A stretch of DNA of 64,000 nucleotides from Halorubrum rutilum. GTDB taxonomy: Archaea > Halobacteriota > Halobacteria > Halobacteriales > Haloferacaceae. A program made the translations under genes and the position numbers. The notes below the pieces were generated by a model that ran no database searches, was not told the origin of the DNA, and worked only from the letters and a program-made list of their open reading frames with translations. Of this stretch, positions 1-8,927 are shown piece by piece (position 1 is the first letter of the stretch; every line of letters begins with the position of its first letter). Location: positions 310,001 through 374,000 of the forward strand of contig NZ_JANHDN010000003.1 in the NCBI RefSeq assembly GCF_024494565.1. The letters run 5' to 3'.

Positions 1-1100
1 AGCTCGATCACCGCGGCGCGGAGCTCCGGACGCCCCTCGACCGCGATCGGGTCCGGCGTCGAGGCCTCGATCGAGGCGTCCGGATGCCGGTCCCGGACGG
101 TGTCGACGCACTCGGCGACCGCCTCGCGGAGCTCGATCCGCTCGCACCCCTGCTTCTCGGTGATCAGCTCGATGATCTCGCGCTCCTTCTCGGCGGTCCT
201 GAGGAGCCCGTCGCCGACGCGCCGGATCAGGGCGGTGTGGGCGGCCGCCTCCGGCGCCTCGGCCTCGATGCGCTCCGCCGTGCCGAGCATGACGTTGAGG
301 TCGTTCCGGAGGTTGTGCCGGAGGAGGTTGTCCATCACGACCAGCTGGCGCTCGCGGCGCCGCCGGTCGGTGACGTCCTTGGCGAACCCCGTGATGCGGA
401 CGACCTCGCCGTCCTCCGTGATCGGCTCCGCCTGCACCCAGACCCACCGGTTGTAGTTCTCGTCCGGGTTCACGCGGTACTCCATGTCGATCGACTCCCC
501 GGCGGCGATCCGTTCCATCGCCGCCTCGACCGCCGGCACGTCTTCCGGGTGGATCGCGTCGAGGAACGTCTGCGGGTCGTCCTCCAACTCGTCGACCGAC
601 CCCCCGTAGATCTCCTCGTACGCGGGGTTCACGAAGCGCAGCTCCGTCCAGTCGGCGTCGAACATCCACAGCACGTCCCTGGAGACGGTCGCGATCTCCC
701 GGAGGTGCGACGCCGTCTCCGCGCGCTCCCGCTCGGCCCGCACCCGGTCGGTGACGTCGCGGGAGCTGACGACGTACCCGTCGAGGGCGTCGTCGGTGAG
801 GTTCGACATCCGGCTCTCCAGCCAGGCCCACGAGCCGTCCGCGGTCCGGTGCCGGTACGTGATCGACTCCTGGGTGAACCCGTCGCCGTCGACCGTGCGG
901 CGGAACGCTCGCTCGACCGCCTCCCGCTCGTCCGGGTGGACGTACTCGAAGGCGACGTCGCCGCGGAGGTCCGCCGGCGCGAACCCGAGGATCCGCTCCG
1001 CCGCCCCGTTGACGTAGGTGAACCGCCCCGCCTCGTCGAGCAGGGCGATCTTGTCCTGCGCCTGATCGAGCAGCAGCTCGAACGGCTCGGATCCGGTCAT
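1..1100 (-). CDS. PAS-PAS sensor histidine kinase, C-terminus cut by the window edge
   Basis: Reading leftwards from an ATG at 1100 there are at least 366 codons without a stop, so the end lies outside the window. Two PAS domains are visible (about residues 1-125 and 130-250); each ends in a DVTDR motif typical of PAS/PAC units. They are followed by a haloarchaeal H-box (LLRHNLRNDLNVM) with the likely phospho-accepting His near residue 262. The ATPase domain would lie beyond base 1. No membrane segment is seen in the visible part, so it is probably a cytoplasmic sensor. The signal sensed is unknown. A TATA box about 25 bp upstream supports the start. Confidence 0.85.
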   Translation of the reverse strand, partial: MTGSEPFELLLDQAQDKIALLDEAGRFTYVNGAAERILGFAPADLRGDVAFEYVHPDEREAVERAFRRTVDGDGFTQESITYRHRTADGSWAWLESRMSNLTDDALDGYVVSSRDVTDRVRAERERAETASHLREIATVSRDVLWMFDADWTELRFVNPAYEEIYGGSVDELEDDPQTFLDAIHPEDVPAVEAAMERIAAGESIDMEYRVNPDENYNRWVWVQAEPITEDGEVVRITGFAKDVTDRRRRERQLVVMDNLLRHNLRNDLNVMLGTAERIEAEAPEAAAHTALIRRVGDGLLRTAEKEREIIELITEKQGCERIELREAVAECVDTVRDRHPDASIEASTPDPIAVEGRPELRAAVIE

Positions 1101-1120
1101 TATCTCGCCGTCTCTCACGG

Positions 1121-1130
1121 AGAAAAATAA
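1121..1130 (-). promoter_or_regulatory. TATA box of the PAS histidine kinase
   Basis: The reverse strand reads cgttattttt, centred about 25 bp before the ATG at 1100, the spacing expected for a leaderless haloarchaeal transcript. Confidence 0.6.
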
Positions 1131-1172
1131 CGGTCACGACGCTCACGCCGGCGTTCGCGGCCGTCCGGGGGA

Positions 1173-3056
1173 TCAGACGTGTTCCGCGAGGAAGTCGACG
1201 ACCGCGCGGTACGCCTCGACGCGGTTCTCCAGCTTCGAGAAGCCGTGCCCCTCGTCGTCGAAGATCAGCTTGCGGACGGGGACGCCCTGCTCGCGCGCCC
1301 GCTCGACGATCTGCTCGGCCTCGCCCACCGGCACCCGCGGGTCGTTCGCGCCGTGGAGGACGAACAGCGGCGACTCGATGGCCTCGATGTTGTTGATCGG
1401 CGAGATCGACTCCAGGAGCTCCCGATCCTCGTCGAGCGAGCCGTACTCGGCCTCGCGCAGCTCGCGGCGCCAGTCGCCGGTGTTCTCCAGGAACGTGACG
1501 AAGTTCGCGATGCCGACGACATCGACGCCGGCGGCCCACAGCTCGGGGTACTCGGTCAGCGCGGCGAGCACCATGAACCCGCCGTAGGAGCCGCCCATCG
1601 CGACGACGCGGTCGGGGTCGACCTCGGGGTGGTCATGGAGCCACTCGACGCCGGCCCGGACGTCGGCCACCGAGTCCATCCGCTTCTCCACGTCGTCGAG
1701 CGCGGCGTACGCCTTCCCGTACCCCGAGGAGCCGCGCACGTTCGGCTCGAACACCGCGTAGCCGTTGTTCAGCAGGTACTGCTTCACGGAGGCGAACGAC
1801 GGGCGGCGCTGGGACTCGGGCCCGCCGTGGATGTCGACGACGACCGGGTAGCCGTCCTCGGGCGGCTCCGTCTCCGGGACGGAGAAGAAGGCGGGGATCT
1901 CCCGGCCGTCGAAGGTCGGATAACGGACCAGCTCGGGCTCGACGAACGTGTCCGGCGGGATCCCGGCGGTCGAGGCCGCGGTCCAGCGCTCCGCCTCGCC
2001 GGTCGCCGCGTCGATGACGTAGGCGTTCGCGTTGTGCGTGCTCCCGGTCGCGGTGACCGCGAAGCGGTCGCCGTCCGGTCCGAAGCTCACGCCGCCGGCG
2101 ACCCCCCTCGGGAGGTCGGGCGTCGGGAAGGGATCGATCCGGTCGGGTTCGACCAGCTCGCCCGCAGTGAGCTCGGTGTAGCCGTCGACGTTCCGGGAGT
2201 AGACCACGCGCCGGGACTCCTCGTGGACCGCGACGCCGTCGACGTTCCAGCCGTCGTCGCCGCCGGGCTTCGCGGGGGTCGCGCCGGCCTCGTCGTCCCC
2301 GTCACCGTCGTCGTCCGCCGCCCGTCCGCCCGTCCCGGACGCGACCACGGCGAACTCCCCGGTCGCGAGGTCAAGCCGCTCCAGGCGGAGCGTGTCGCTG
2401 TCGCGGTCGGTGACGAGGTAGAGCGCCTCGCCGTCCGGTCCCCACTCCGGGCTGCCGTACCGCACGTCGCCCTCGTGGGGCGTGTGGTGGAACAGGTCGC
2501 CGGACGCGACGTCGAGGGTGTACACGTCGTGGTCGAACGAGGAGTGCGCCTCGTGGACGATCAGCCGGTCGTCGCTCGGCGACCAGCCCGCGACGGAGAG
2601 CCAGCCGTCGCCCTCGTACACCAACTCGGCGTCGTCGCCGGTCGCGTCGCGCGCCTGCACGTACACGTCGAACACCGACTCGTCGCGCCGGTTCGAAGCG
2701 AACGCGAAGCGGTCGCCCTCGGAGTCCCAGCCGCCCCAGCGGTGCTTCGCCTCGGGGCGCTCGGTGAGGTCGACGATCTCGCCGGACTCGTAGTTGAGCC
2801 GGTAGAGCTGCGCGCGCTCGTCGCCGCCCTCGTCCATGCCGAAGACGGCCTCGGCGCGCTCGGGCGACGAGTCGACGAACGAGACCGCCTCGTCGAAGAA
2901 CGTGTGCTGTTCGGGCCACCCCAGCGGCTCGTCGAGCGACCACACCTGCCCGGTGCCGGTCGCGTTCAGCAGGAAGGAGAGCCGCCCGTCGGGGCCCAGG
3001 TCCGCCCCGCCGGCGCTGCGCACGTTGAGGTACCGCTCGATGTCGTATCGATGCAT
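1173..3056 (-). CDS. S9 family prolyl-oligopeptidase-type serine peptidase (acylaminoacyl-peptidase-like)
   Basis: A 627-residue protein with an N-terminal beta-propeller (WD40-like PD40 repeats, roughly residues 1-370) and a C-terminal alpha/beta hydrolase domain. The nucleophile motif is GGSYGGF, the acid is in HGANDPRVP and the histidine is in DDEGHGFS, so the Ser-Asp-His triad is complete. Such enzymes cleave short peptides in the cytoplasm. I chose the ATG at 3056 (MHRYDIERY) because the reading frame further upstream is arginine-rich shadow sequence overlapping the divergent glycosyltransferase. Size is normal for the S9C group (about 600-700 residues). Confidence 0.9.
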   Translation of the reverse strand: MHRYDIERYLNVRSAGGADLGPDGRLSFLLNATGTGQVWSLDEPLGWPEQHTFFDEAVSFVDSSPERAEAVFGMDEGGDERAQLYRLNYESGEIVDLTERPEAKHRWGGWDSEGDRFAFASNRRDESVFDVYVQARDATGDDAELVYEGDGWLSVAGWSPSDDRLIVHEAHSSFDHDVYTLDVASGDLFHHTPHEGDVRYGSPEWGPDGEALYLVTDRDSDTLRLERLDLATGEFAVVASGTGGRAADDDGDGDDEAGATPAKPGGDDGWNVDGVAVHEESRRVVYSRNVDGYTELTAGELVEPDRIDPFPTPDLPRGVAGGVSFGPDGDRFAVTATGSTHNANAYVIDAATGEAERWTAASTAGIPPDTFVEPELVRYPTFDGREIPAFFSVPETEPPEDGYPVVVDIHGGPESQRRPSFASVKQYLLNNGYAVFEPNVRGSSGYGKAYAALDDVEKRMDSVADVRAGVEWLHDHPEVDPDRVVAMGGSYGGFMVLAALTEYPELWAAGVDVVGIANFVTFLENTGDWRRELREAEYGSLDEDRELLESISPINNIEAIESPLFVLHGANDPRVPVGEAEQIVERAREQGVPVRKLIFDDEGHGFSKLENRVEAYRAVVDFLAEHV

Positions 3057-3146
3057 GGAGTCCGGTTCCGGCCGCGGTGGGAAACCGTTTCGGGTGGGGA
3101 CGGACGCGCGCGCCTCGGTTCCGCCGGACGACGCCGCGATGCCGTG

Positions 3147-3156
3147 TCTTTTTATC
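3147..3156 (+). promoter_or_regulatory. TATA box of the glycosyltransferase at 3180
   Basis: The sequence ctttttatcc is centred about 28 bp before the ATG at 3180 and fits a leaderless start. Confidence 0.55.
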
Positions 3157-3179
3157 CGGCCCCGCCGTCCGGTCGGCGT

Positions 3180-4229
3180 ATGCGCGTCGCGTTCGTCTCG
3201 CTCCTCGCCCCCGGTCACGGCGACACGCCGGCCCGGGAGCGGACGCGACGGGTCGCCCGGGGGCTCGCCGCCCGCGGCCACGACGTGACCTGGCTCTGCG
3301 CGCGCTGGTGGGGCGGCGACCACGACGCCTTCTCCGAGGACGGGATCGAGTACCGGTCGGTGACGGTCGACCCGTCGCCGACGGCGTTCGCGGCGCGGCT
3401 CCCGCTCGCGCTCCGCCGGGTCGACCCCGACGTCGTCCACGCGGTCAACAGCCCCCCGACGCCGGGGCTCGGCGCGACGGTCGCGGGGACGCTCGGTCGG
3501 ACGCCCGTCGTCGTCGACTGGTGGCGCGACCACCCCGCGGACGCCGCCCGGCGCTACCGGCTCCTCGCTCGGGGCGCCGACGCGGTGACGGCCCCCTCGC
3601 GGACGACGAAGACGCGGGTCCGCGAGCACGGCGCCGACGGCGACGACGTGCGGGTCGTCCCCGAGAGCGTCGACTTCGACCTCGTCGAGTCGGCCGGCGT
3701 GGACGACCGGTTCGACGCGGTGTACGCCCGGCGGCTGGACCGCCACGCCAACGTCGAGACGTTCCTGCTCGGGCTCGCGGAGCTCCGCGGGCGCGACTGG
3801 ACCGCCGCCGTCGTCGGCGACGGCCCCGAGCGCGAGCGGATCGAGGCGACCGCGAGCGACCTCCGGATCGCCGACCGGGTGTCCTTCCTGGGCGACCTGT
3901 CGCGCCGCGAGCGCGTCGAGCTGTTCAAGGGGACCCACGTCGTCGCCGCGACGGCGACGTGGGAGACGTTCGCCACGGAGCTGCTGTGGGCGCTCGCGTG
4001 CGGCTGCGTCGCCCTCGTCGAGTACCAGGCCGACTCCAGCGCCCACGAGCTCGTGGAGGGCCGCGAGCGCGGCCGGCTCGTCACGAGCCCCGCCGAGCTC
4101 GCCGACGAGTTCGTCGCCGTCGCCGACCTCGAACGGAAGTCGATCGAGCGCGACTTCGCGGGCTACGACCGCGGCGCGGTGTTGGACCGGTACGTCGAGA
4201 CGTACCGGGAGCTCCTCGGCGACGGATAG
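3180..4229 (+). CDS. GT4-like glycosyltransferase
   Basis: A 349-residue protein with two Rossmann-like halves, as in GT-B glycosyltransferases. The N-terminal half opens with MRVAFVSLLAPGHGDTPAR and contains HAVNSPPTPG. The C-terminal half contains the nucleotide-sugar region AVVGDGPERERI, then RVSFLGDLSR and WETFATELLWALACG, the position of the usual E-x7-E signature. It probably transfers a sugar from a nucleotide donor to a glycan or lipid; donor and acceptor cannot be told. It stands alone, divergent from the S9 peptidase. The ATG at 3180 is supported by its TATA box; the open frame extends further upstream but only as a shadow of the peptidase promoter. Confidence 0.8.
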   Translation: MRVAFVSLLAPGHGDTPARERTRRVARGLAARGHDVTWLCARWWGGDHDAFSEDGIEYRSVTVDPSPTAFAARLPLALRRVDPDVVHAVNSPPTPGLGATVAGTLGRTPVVVDWWRDHPADAARRYRLLARGADAVTAPSRTTKTRVREHGADGDDVRVVPESVDFDLVESAGVDDRFDAVYARRLDRHANVETFLLGLAELRGRDWTAAVVGDGPERERIEATASDLRIADRVSFLGDLSRRERVELFKGTHVVAATATWETFATELLWALACGCVALVEYQADSSAHELVEGRERGRLVTSPAELADEFVAVADLERKSIERDFAGYDRGAVLDRYVETYRELLGDG

Positions 4230-4289
4230 CTCGGGAACGAAGACGGACGACTCGAAAGGCGGGCGGGCGTCGGGACGCCCCGAACGCGG

Positions 4290-4925
4290 CTACTCCTCCT
4301 GCGTGATCGTCCCGCCGTACTTCATGAAGACGAACGCCAGCCCGAGCGTGCTCACCATCGCGATGAACGTCGCGACGCCGAGCGCGCGCGCGCCCTGCGG
4401 GACGAAGACGGCGTTCGAGCCGCCACCGCCGCCGGTCGACTCGGTCTCGACGTCGCCGCCGACGGCGAGCCCCCCGTGCATGCCGACGGCCGTGTGGGGG
4501 ACGCAGTGGTAGTGGGTGATGCCGGCGTCCTCCTCGGTCACCTCGTACTCGTAGGTCGCTCCCTCCTCGCCGACCGCCTGGCCGCTGTCGAGGCTCGCCG
4601 GGCCGCCGCCCTCGACGGTCCGGACGTTGTGCGCGCCGCCGTTCCCGGTCCACTCCCACGTGATCGTGGTGCCCGTGTCGACCCATAACTGGGTCGGGTC
4701 GAACGCGAGCCCGCTGTCGCCCGCGCCGACCTGCACGGTCACCTCGCTCTCGCCGCGAGCGTCCTGATACGACCCGAGGTTCCCGCTGGTGACCCCGCTC
4801 GGCCAGACCGGCTGTTCCTCCTGTGCCGCCGCGGTCCCCGTCGTCGCCGTCGCCGCTCCGGCTGCGGCGGTCGCGCCGCCGGCGGTCCGGATGAACGCGC
4901 GCCGGGAGACGTCGTCCGAGCTCAT
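4290..4925 (-). CDS. Halocyanin-like blue copper protein with Tat signal and C-terminal membrane anchor
   Basis: A 211-residue protein. The N-terminus has a twin-arginine signal (SRRAFIRTAGG followed by an alanine-rich stretch to about residue 34). The cupredoxin domain keeps all copper ligands: His in GGAHNVR, then Cys-His-Met in HCVPHTAVGMHGG. A Gly-rich linker precedes a C-terminal membrane helix (about residues 183-203). Halocyanins carry electrons on the outer face of the membrane, between the quinol-oxidising complex and terminal oxidases. Most halocyanins are lipid-anchored at the N-terminus; this one is held by a C-terminal helix. No oxidase genes are adjacent, so its partner is unknown. 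A TATA-like cattattc-type stretch lies about 27 bp upstream. Confidence 0.85.
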   Translation of the reverse strand: MSSDDVSRRAFIRTAGGATAAAGAATATTGTAAAQEEQPVWPSGVTSGNLGSYQDARGESEVTVQVGAGDSGLAFDPTQLWVDTGTTITWEWTGNGGAHNVRTVEGGGPASLDSGQAVGEEGATYEYEVTEEDAGITHYHCVPHTAVGMHGGLAVGGDVETESTGGGGGSNAVFVPQGARALGVATFIAMVSTLGLAFVFMKYGGTITQEE

Positions 4926-5106
4926 ACCACCCGGTTCGTGACGGGCGGTAGTGAATATGTTGATCCGGACGCGGTCCGCGCGTCGTGGTCGAGCGCGACG
5001 GAGGCGACGCGGCGCGCCGGCGGGGACCGCGCGTCGCCGGCGAGGGTATGTCCCGGCACCCGCGCGTCGCCGACGGGCGTATACAGGCGGGGCTCGTACG
5101 TCCGCC

Positions 5107-5616
5107 GTGAGCTATCCGGTCACCTACTACTGTCCGCACTGCGGGACCATCGTCGAACTCGAACGCGACGGCTACCTCGCGGACAAGGCGGTGACGCCGT
5201 ACCCCTTCGAGGGATGGACGTACGTCGCCCCCGCGGAGCCGTTCGAGGACGAGCGCGACGTCGACGGGGTCCGGTTCGTCTGCGGCGAGAGCGACGGCGC
5301 CGTCTGGGACCCGCGCGACGGGGTGCGCGGGACGGACGTCGGCGGAGAGGCGGCGAGCGTCGGCGGGAAGGAGGCGGGCGTCGGCGACGGATCGAACCGC
5401 GACGGCGACGGCGGAGACCGCGACGGCGACGATCCCGGCTGCGGCGAGCCGTTCTACCTCTCGTTCGTGCGGTACGACGAGGGGCGCGAGGTCGACCCGC
5501 GCGCCGAGAGCGAGCTCGTCGAGATCGACCCCGACCCGCGACCGAGCGGGCCGCGGGGACCGGGCGGCCCGAGCGGGGTCGGGGACGCCGGCGACTCCGA
5601 CGGCGGGTTCTGGTGA
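5107..5616 (+). CDS. Zinc-ribbon protein of unknown function
   Basis: A 169-residue protein starting at a GTG. I chose this start because a TATA-like cgtatacagg lies about 27 bp upstream and because the sequence before it is arginine-rich shadow. The N-terminus carries CPHCG, and two more Cys sites follow (FVCGES and PGCGEPF), so one zinc site is likely. Between them is a low-complexity Gly/Asp/Ser insert (about residues 75-115), and the C-terminus is disordered. I do not recognise the family. It looks cytoplasmic, and its neighbours give no hint of function. Confidence 0.6.
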   Translation: MSYPVTYYCPHCGTIVELERDGYLADKAVTPYPFEGWTYVAPAEPFEDERDVDGVRFVCGESDGAVWDPRDGVRGTDVGGEAASVGGKEAGVGDGSNRDGDGGDRDGDDPGCGEPFYLSFVRYDEGREVDPRAESELVEIDPDPRPSGPRGPGGPSGVGDAGDSDGGFW

Positions 5617-5704
5617 GGCCGGTCGGGAGCGCGAGTCGGTCTCGCTCCGGGACCCGGCGACCGCGACGGACAACCCCTTAACCGGGGAGCGAGAAGTATC
5701 GGCC

Positions 5705-6643
5705 ATGGAAAGCATCAATCGGACCGCGATCGAGCTCGTCGACGAGGCGCTCGACTTCGCCGGCGAGCTCGACGTCGTCGGCTACGAGCTGGACAACGGC
5801 GCCACCGTCGTCGACTTCGGGATCGACGCCGCCGGGGGCGTCGAGGCGGGGCTGCTCCTCGCCGAGATCCAGACCGCCGGCCTCGCGAACCTCCGCACCC
5901 GCGTGGGCGAGGTCGCCGGCGCGCCCCGCCAGTACGTCGAGCTGTCGACCGACCACCCGGCGGTCGCCCTGCTCTGCTCGCAGAAGGCCGGCTGGGAGCT
6001 CGGCTTCGAGTCCGGCTACGAAGGGCTCGGCTCCGGGCCCGCCCGCGCGCTCGTCGGCCAGGAGGCGGAGTTCGAGCGCGTCGGCTACTACGACTCCTCG
6101 GAGTTCGCGACGCTCGCGGTGGAGTCGACCGAGCTCCCGACCGAGGAGGTCGCCGAGCACGTCGCCGACCTCGCCGAGGTCGACGCCGAGGGCGTCTTCC
6201 TCCCGGCGTACGCGACCGGGTCGACCGCCGGCTCCGTCGCCACCGCGGCCCGCGCCGCGGAGCTCGCCGTCTTCCGCCTGCTGGAGCTGGGCTACGAGCC
6301 GACCGACGTGCTCCACGCCTCGGGCGCCGCGCCGATGGCCCCCGTGACCCGCGACGAGGACCTCGCGATGGGGCGGACGAACGACGCCCTCGCCTACGGC
6401 GGCGAGGTCCACCTGCAGGTCGCGCGCGACGACGACCGCTTCGACCGGATCGTCTCGACCGCCCGCGAGGAGTACGGGACCCCCTTCGTCGAGGTGTTCG
6501 AGGACGCGGACTGGGACTTCTACGAGGTCGACGAGGCCGTCTTCGCGCCCGCAGAAGTGACCGTCGACGTCGTCGACGGCCCCGTTTACACGGTCGGCGA
6601 GACGGACGAGGCGCTGCTCGCCGAGTCGTTCGACTACCGCTGA
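5705..6643 (+). CDS. mch: Methenyltetrahydromethanopterin cyclohydrolase-type enzyme
   Basis: A 312-residue protein matching Mch over its whole length, with characteristic stretches such as ELDNGATVVDFGI, GLLLAEIQTAGLANL and LGYEPTDVLHASG. Mch interconverts methenyl and formyl forms of the C1 carrier. In haloarchaea, which lack methanogenesis, it serves one-carbon (folate or pterin) metabolism for purine, thymidylate and serine/glycine pathways. It is cytoplasmic. The ATG at 5705 has a TATA-like ccttaacc about 27 bp upstream. Length is normal for the family (about 310-320 residues). Confidence 0.93.
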   Translation: MESINRTAIELVDEALDFAGELDVVGYELDNGATVVDFGIDAAGGVEAGLLLAEIQTAGLANLRTRVGEVAGAPRQYVELSTDHPAVALLCSQKAGWELGFESGYEGLGSGPARALVGQEAEFERVGYYDSSEFATLAVESTELPTEEVAEHVADLAEVDAEGVFLPAYATGSTAGSVATAARAAELAVFRLLELGYEPTDVLHASGAAPMAPVTRDEDLAMGRTNDALAYGGEVHLQVARDDDRFDRIVSTAREEYGTPFVEVFEDADWDFYEVDEAVFAPAEVTVDVVDGPVYTVGETDEALLAESFDYR

Positions 6644-6687
6644 GCCGGTCGCGATACCCGACTGACACGCAATCGACGAGGACCACC

Positions 6688-7236
6688 GTGCGAATCAAGC
6701 CCGTCCCCGACCCCCCGACCGAACTCGGCGAGCTCCGCGAGCTGCGGCGAGCGGTGCCGCTCGTCCCCGGCAGCACCGACGACTGCTGCGCGCGCCTCCG
6801 CGACCGGTGCGGGCTCTCCGACCGCCGGACCGCGAACGACTGGCTCGCGTTCCTCCGCGCGCTCGGGCTCGTCCGCGAGACGCCGCGGGGGTTCGTGCGC
6901 GCCGACGCGGAGCCGACCCCCGAGCGGGTCCGCGAGGGGCTGCGCGAGGGCGTCCTGCTCGTCCCGGAGGCGCTCGCGGCGCTCCGGGACGCCACCCGGG
7001 AGGACCCGCTCACGCCGGACGACCTGTTCGAGGCGACCCGGGAGTCGGTCCCGCGACACGACCGCGCCCGCGACCCGGCGTGGGAGGCGACGTGGCGCGA
7101 CCGCGCGGCCCGGCTCCTGGGGTGGCTCGCGCTCGTCGACCTCGCGGAGCGCGTGCCGGCCGGCAGGGCGGGCGACGGGGACCCGAGAGAGCCGCCCGCC
7201 TACGTCGCCGGCGACGCGGTCGGCGGGACGGACTGA
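6688..7236 (+). CDS. Conserved haloarchaeal protein, winged-helix-like
   Basis: A 182-residue protein starting at a GTG 44 bp after mch. The arrangement LSDRRTANDWLAFLRALGLVRE around residues 45-66, followed by a second charged helical unit, resembles two consecutive winged-helix folds of the type seen in haloarchaeal DNA-binding proteins. Two Cys occur together (DDCCAR) but no zinc site is evident. I do not recognise a named family. The short gap to mch suggests co-transcription, but no functional link is evident. Confidence 0.55.
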   Translation: MRIKPVPDPPTELGELRELRRAVPLVPGSTDDCCARLRDRCGLSDRRTANDWLAFLRALGLVRETPRGFVRADAEPTPERVREGLREGVLLVPEALAALRDATREDPLTPDDLFEATRESVPRHDRARDPAWEATWRDRAARLLGWLALVDLAERVPAGRAGDGDPREPPAYVAGDAVGGTD

Positions 7237-7308
7237 GCGCGTTCCGCTCGGGAACCGGCCGAACGCGCCGCAACAAGCCTTTTACTCGGTGCCGGAGACG
7301 GTGTTCGC

Positions 7309-8514
7309 ATGGGACGATTCGACCGGCGGGAGTCGCCGCTGTCGGTCACGTACGAGCCGACGAGCGTGAAGGACCTGCTCGTGGAGATGAAAGACACCGC
7401 GGAGCTGCTGATCGACCTGTCGTACTCGGCGGTGCTCCACGGGAGCCCGACCGTCGCCGAGGAGGTCGTCGAGCTCGAACACCGGATGGACGTCCTCCAG
7501 ATGCGCGCGCGGATGAGCCTCATGCTCGCGGCGCGGAGCCCCGACGAGGCCGAGACGCTCGCGCCGGTGCTCGGCGTGGTCGGCGCGGCCGACAAGATCT
7601 CCGACGCCGCCGGCGACATCGCGAAGATCGTCACCGAGGAGATCGGCCTCCCGGACGCGATGCGCGGCGCGCTCACCGAGGGCGTCGAGACGCTCGTCCG
7701 CGGCACGGTCGCGCCGGACTCCGCCTACGCCGGTCGCACCCTGAAGGCGATCGACCTGGAGTCGGAGACGGGGGTCCGGGTCATCGCGATCCGCCGCGAC
7801 GACGACTGGATCCTCAACCCCGGCCCGAAGACCCGGATCGAGGCCGGCGACGTGGCGCTCCTGCGCGGCCCGGAGACGGGGGTCGCCGAGGCGTACCCCG
7901 AGCTGACCGGCGAGCCGTTCGAGCCGGACGAGCCGGTCGAGCCCGCGATCGACGACTTAGAGCGCGCGGTCGACTCCATCGTGCTGATGAAGAACCTCTC
8001 TGAGCTCGCGGTCGACCTCGCGTACGGCTCCGTCCTGTTCAACAACGAGGAGCTCGCCGAGGAGGTGTCGAACCTGGAGATCGAGGTCGACGCGCTCCAG
8101 TCGCGGTTCGAGGCCTGGACGCTCCGCGCCGCGCGGGAGGCCGACGACCCCGTCTCGCTCCGCGGGCTGATCCACCTCGGCGTCGCCACCGAGGAGATCT
8201 CCGACGCCGCCCTGGAGATCACCGAGGGCGTCGCGCGCGACCTCGGCGTCCACCCGGTCGTCGAGATGGCGGTCCAAGAGTCCGACGAGATCATCACGCG
8301 CACCGTGGTCCGGGAGGGGAGCGACCTCGCGGGCACGGCGGTGGAGAACGGGATCCCGACGACCGACGTCTCGACGAGCGTGATCGCGATCCGCCGCCCC
8401 GACGACGGGTGGCTGATCGGTCACGACATCGACACCGTCCTGCGTCCCGGCGACGCCGTCATCTCGAAGGGGACCCGCACGTCGGCCGAGGAGTTCGGGG
8501 CGCTCGCGTCGTGA
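7309..8514 (+). CDS. Duplicated PhoU / TrkA-C regulatory protein
   Basis: A 401-residue protein made of two similar halves. Each half has a PhoU-like helical segment (MKDTAELLIDLSYSAVLHGS; MKNLSELAVDLAYGSVLFNN) followed by a TrkA-C (RCK-C) domain (about residues 140-200 and 345-395, each ending in a VIAIRRxDDxWL strand). Proteins of this kind are cytoplasmic regulators of potassium channels or other ion transporters, and the RCK-C domain binds a small ligand. No channel gene is adjacent. A TATA-like ccttttactc lies about 27 bp before the ATG. The gene overlaps the next one by 4 bp. Confidence 0.8.
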   Translation: MGRFDRRESPLSVTYEPTSVKDLLVEMKDTAELLIDLSYSAVLHGSPTVAEEVVELEHRMDVLQMRARMSLMLAARSPDEAETLAPVLGVVGAADKISDAAGDIAKIVTEEIGLPDAMRGALTEGVETLVRGTVAPDSAYAGRTLKAIDLESETGVRVIAIRRDDDWILNPGPKTRIEAGDVALLRGPETGVAEAYPELTGEPFEPDEPVEPAIDDLERAVDSIVLMKNLSELAVDLAYGSVLFNNEELAEEVSNLEIEVDALQSRFEAWTLRAAREADDPVSLRGLIHLGVATEEISDAALEITEGVARDLGVHPVVEMAVQESDEIITRTVVREGSDLAGTAVENGIPTTDVSTSVIAIRRPDDGWLIGHDIDTVLRPGDAVISKGTRTSAEEFGALAS

Positions 8515-8867
8515 CCGCCCCGCCGACCGCGGACCCCGAGGGGCTCGCCCGCGCCTACTACGACGCGATCGACGCCGGCGACTACGAGCGGCTCCGCGGG
8601 CTGCTCGACCCCGACTTCGTCCAGCGCCGCTCGGACCGCACCTTCGAGGGGCGCGACCGCTTCGTGACGTTCATGCGCGACGAGCGGCCGATGACGGACA
8701 CGACCCACGTAGTCGACGCGGTGTACCCGAACGGCCCCGGCGTCGCGGTCCGCGGCCGGCTGCTGGACGCCGACGGCGACGAGCTGTTCGCGTTCGTCGA
8801 CGCCTTCGACGTCGCGGACGGGAAGCTGGCGGGACTGGAGACGTACGCGGGCGGCGGCGGGGAGTAA
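8511..8867 (+). CDS. NTF2-like / SnoaL-type small protein
   Basis: A 118-residue protein. I chose the GTG at 8511, which overlaps the stop of the PhoU/TrkA-C gene (GTGA), so the two are translationally coupled. The pattern LARAYYDAIDAGDYERLRGLLDPDFVQRR, then a conserved FEGRDRFVTFMR and closing beta strands, is typical of the SnoaL/NTF2-like alpha+beta cone fold. Such proteins are often small-molecule isomerases or binding subunits. The ligand is unknown. Coupling suggests a role connected to the ion-transport regulator upstream, but that is inference. Confidence 0.7.
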   Translation: MTAPPTADPEGLARAYYDAIDAGDYERLRGLLDPDFVQRRSDRTFEGRDRFVTFMRDERPMTDTTHVVDAVYPNGPGVAVRGRLLDADGDELFAFVDAFDVADGKLAGLETYAGGGGE

Positions 8868-8927
8868 TGTAGACCGCCGAGAGCGGAGCGAACCGGGCCG
8901 CCGCGGTGGGGGCGACTCGGACCGCGT

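Noticed and set aside
84..1130. Long open frame on the plus strand opposite the first histidine kinase
   Set aside because: It is an antisense shadow. The G+C-rich, strongly biased codons of the kinase keep the opposite frames free of stops; its product is a low-complexity Arg/Val/Asp chain with no domain.
3215..4046. Extension of the S9 peptidase to a start at 4046
   Set aside because: The upstream part is arginine-rich shadow covering the divergent glycosyltransferase. The ATG at 3056 starts the conserved domain.
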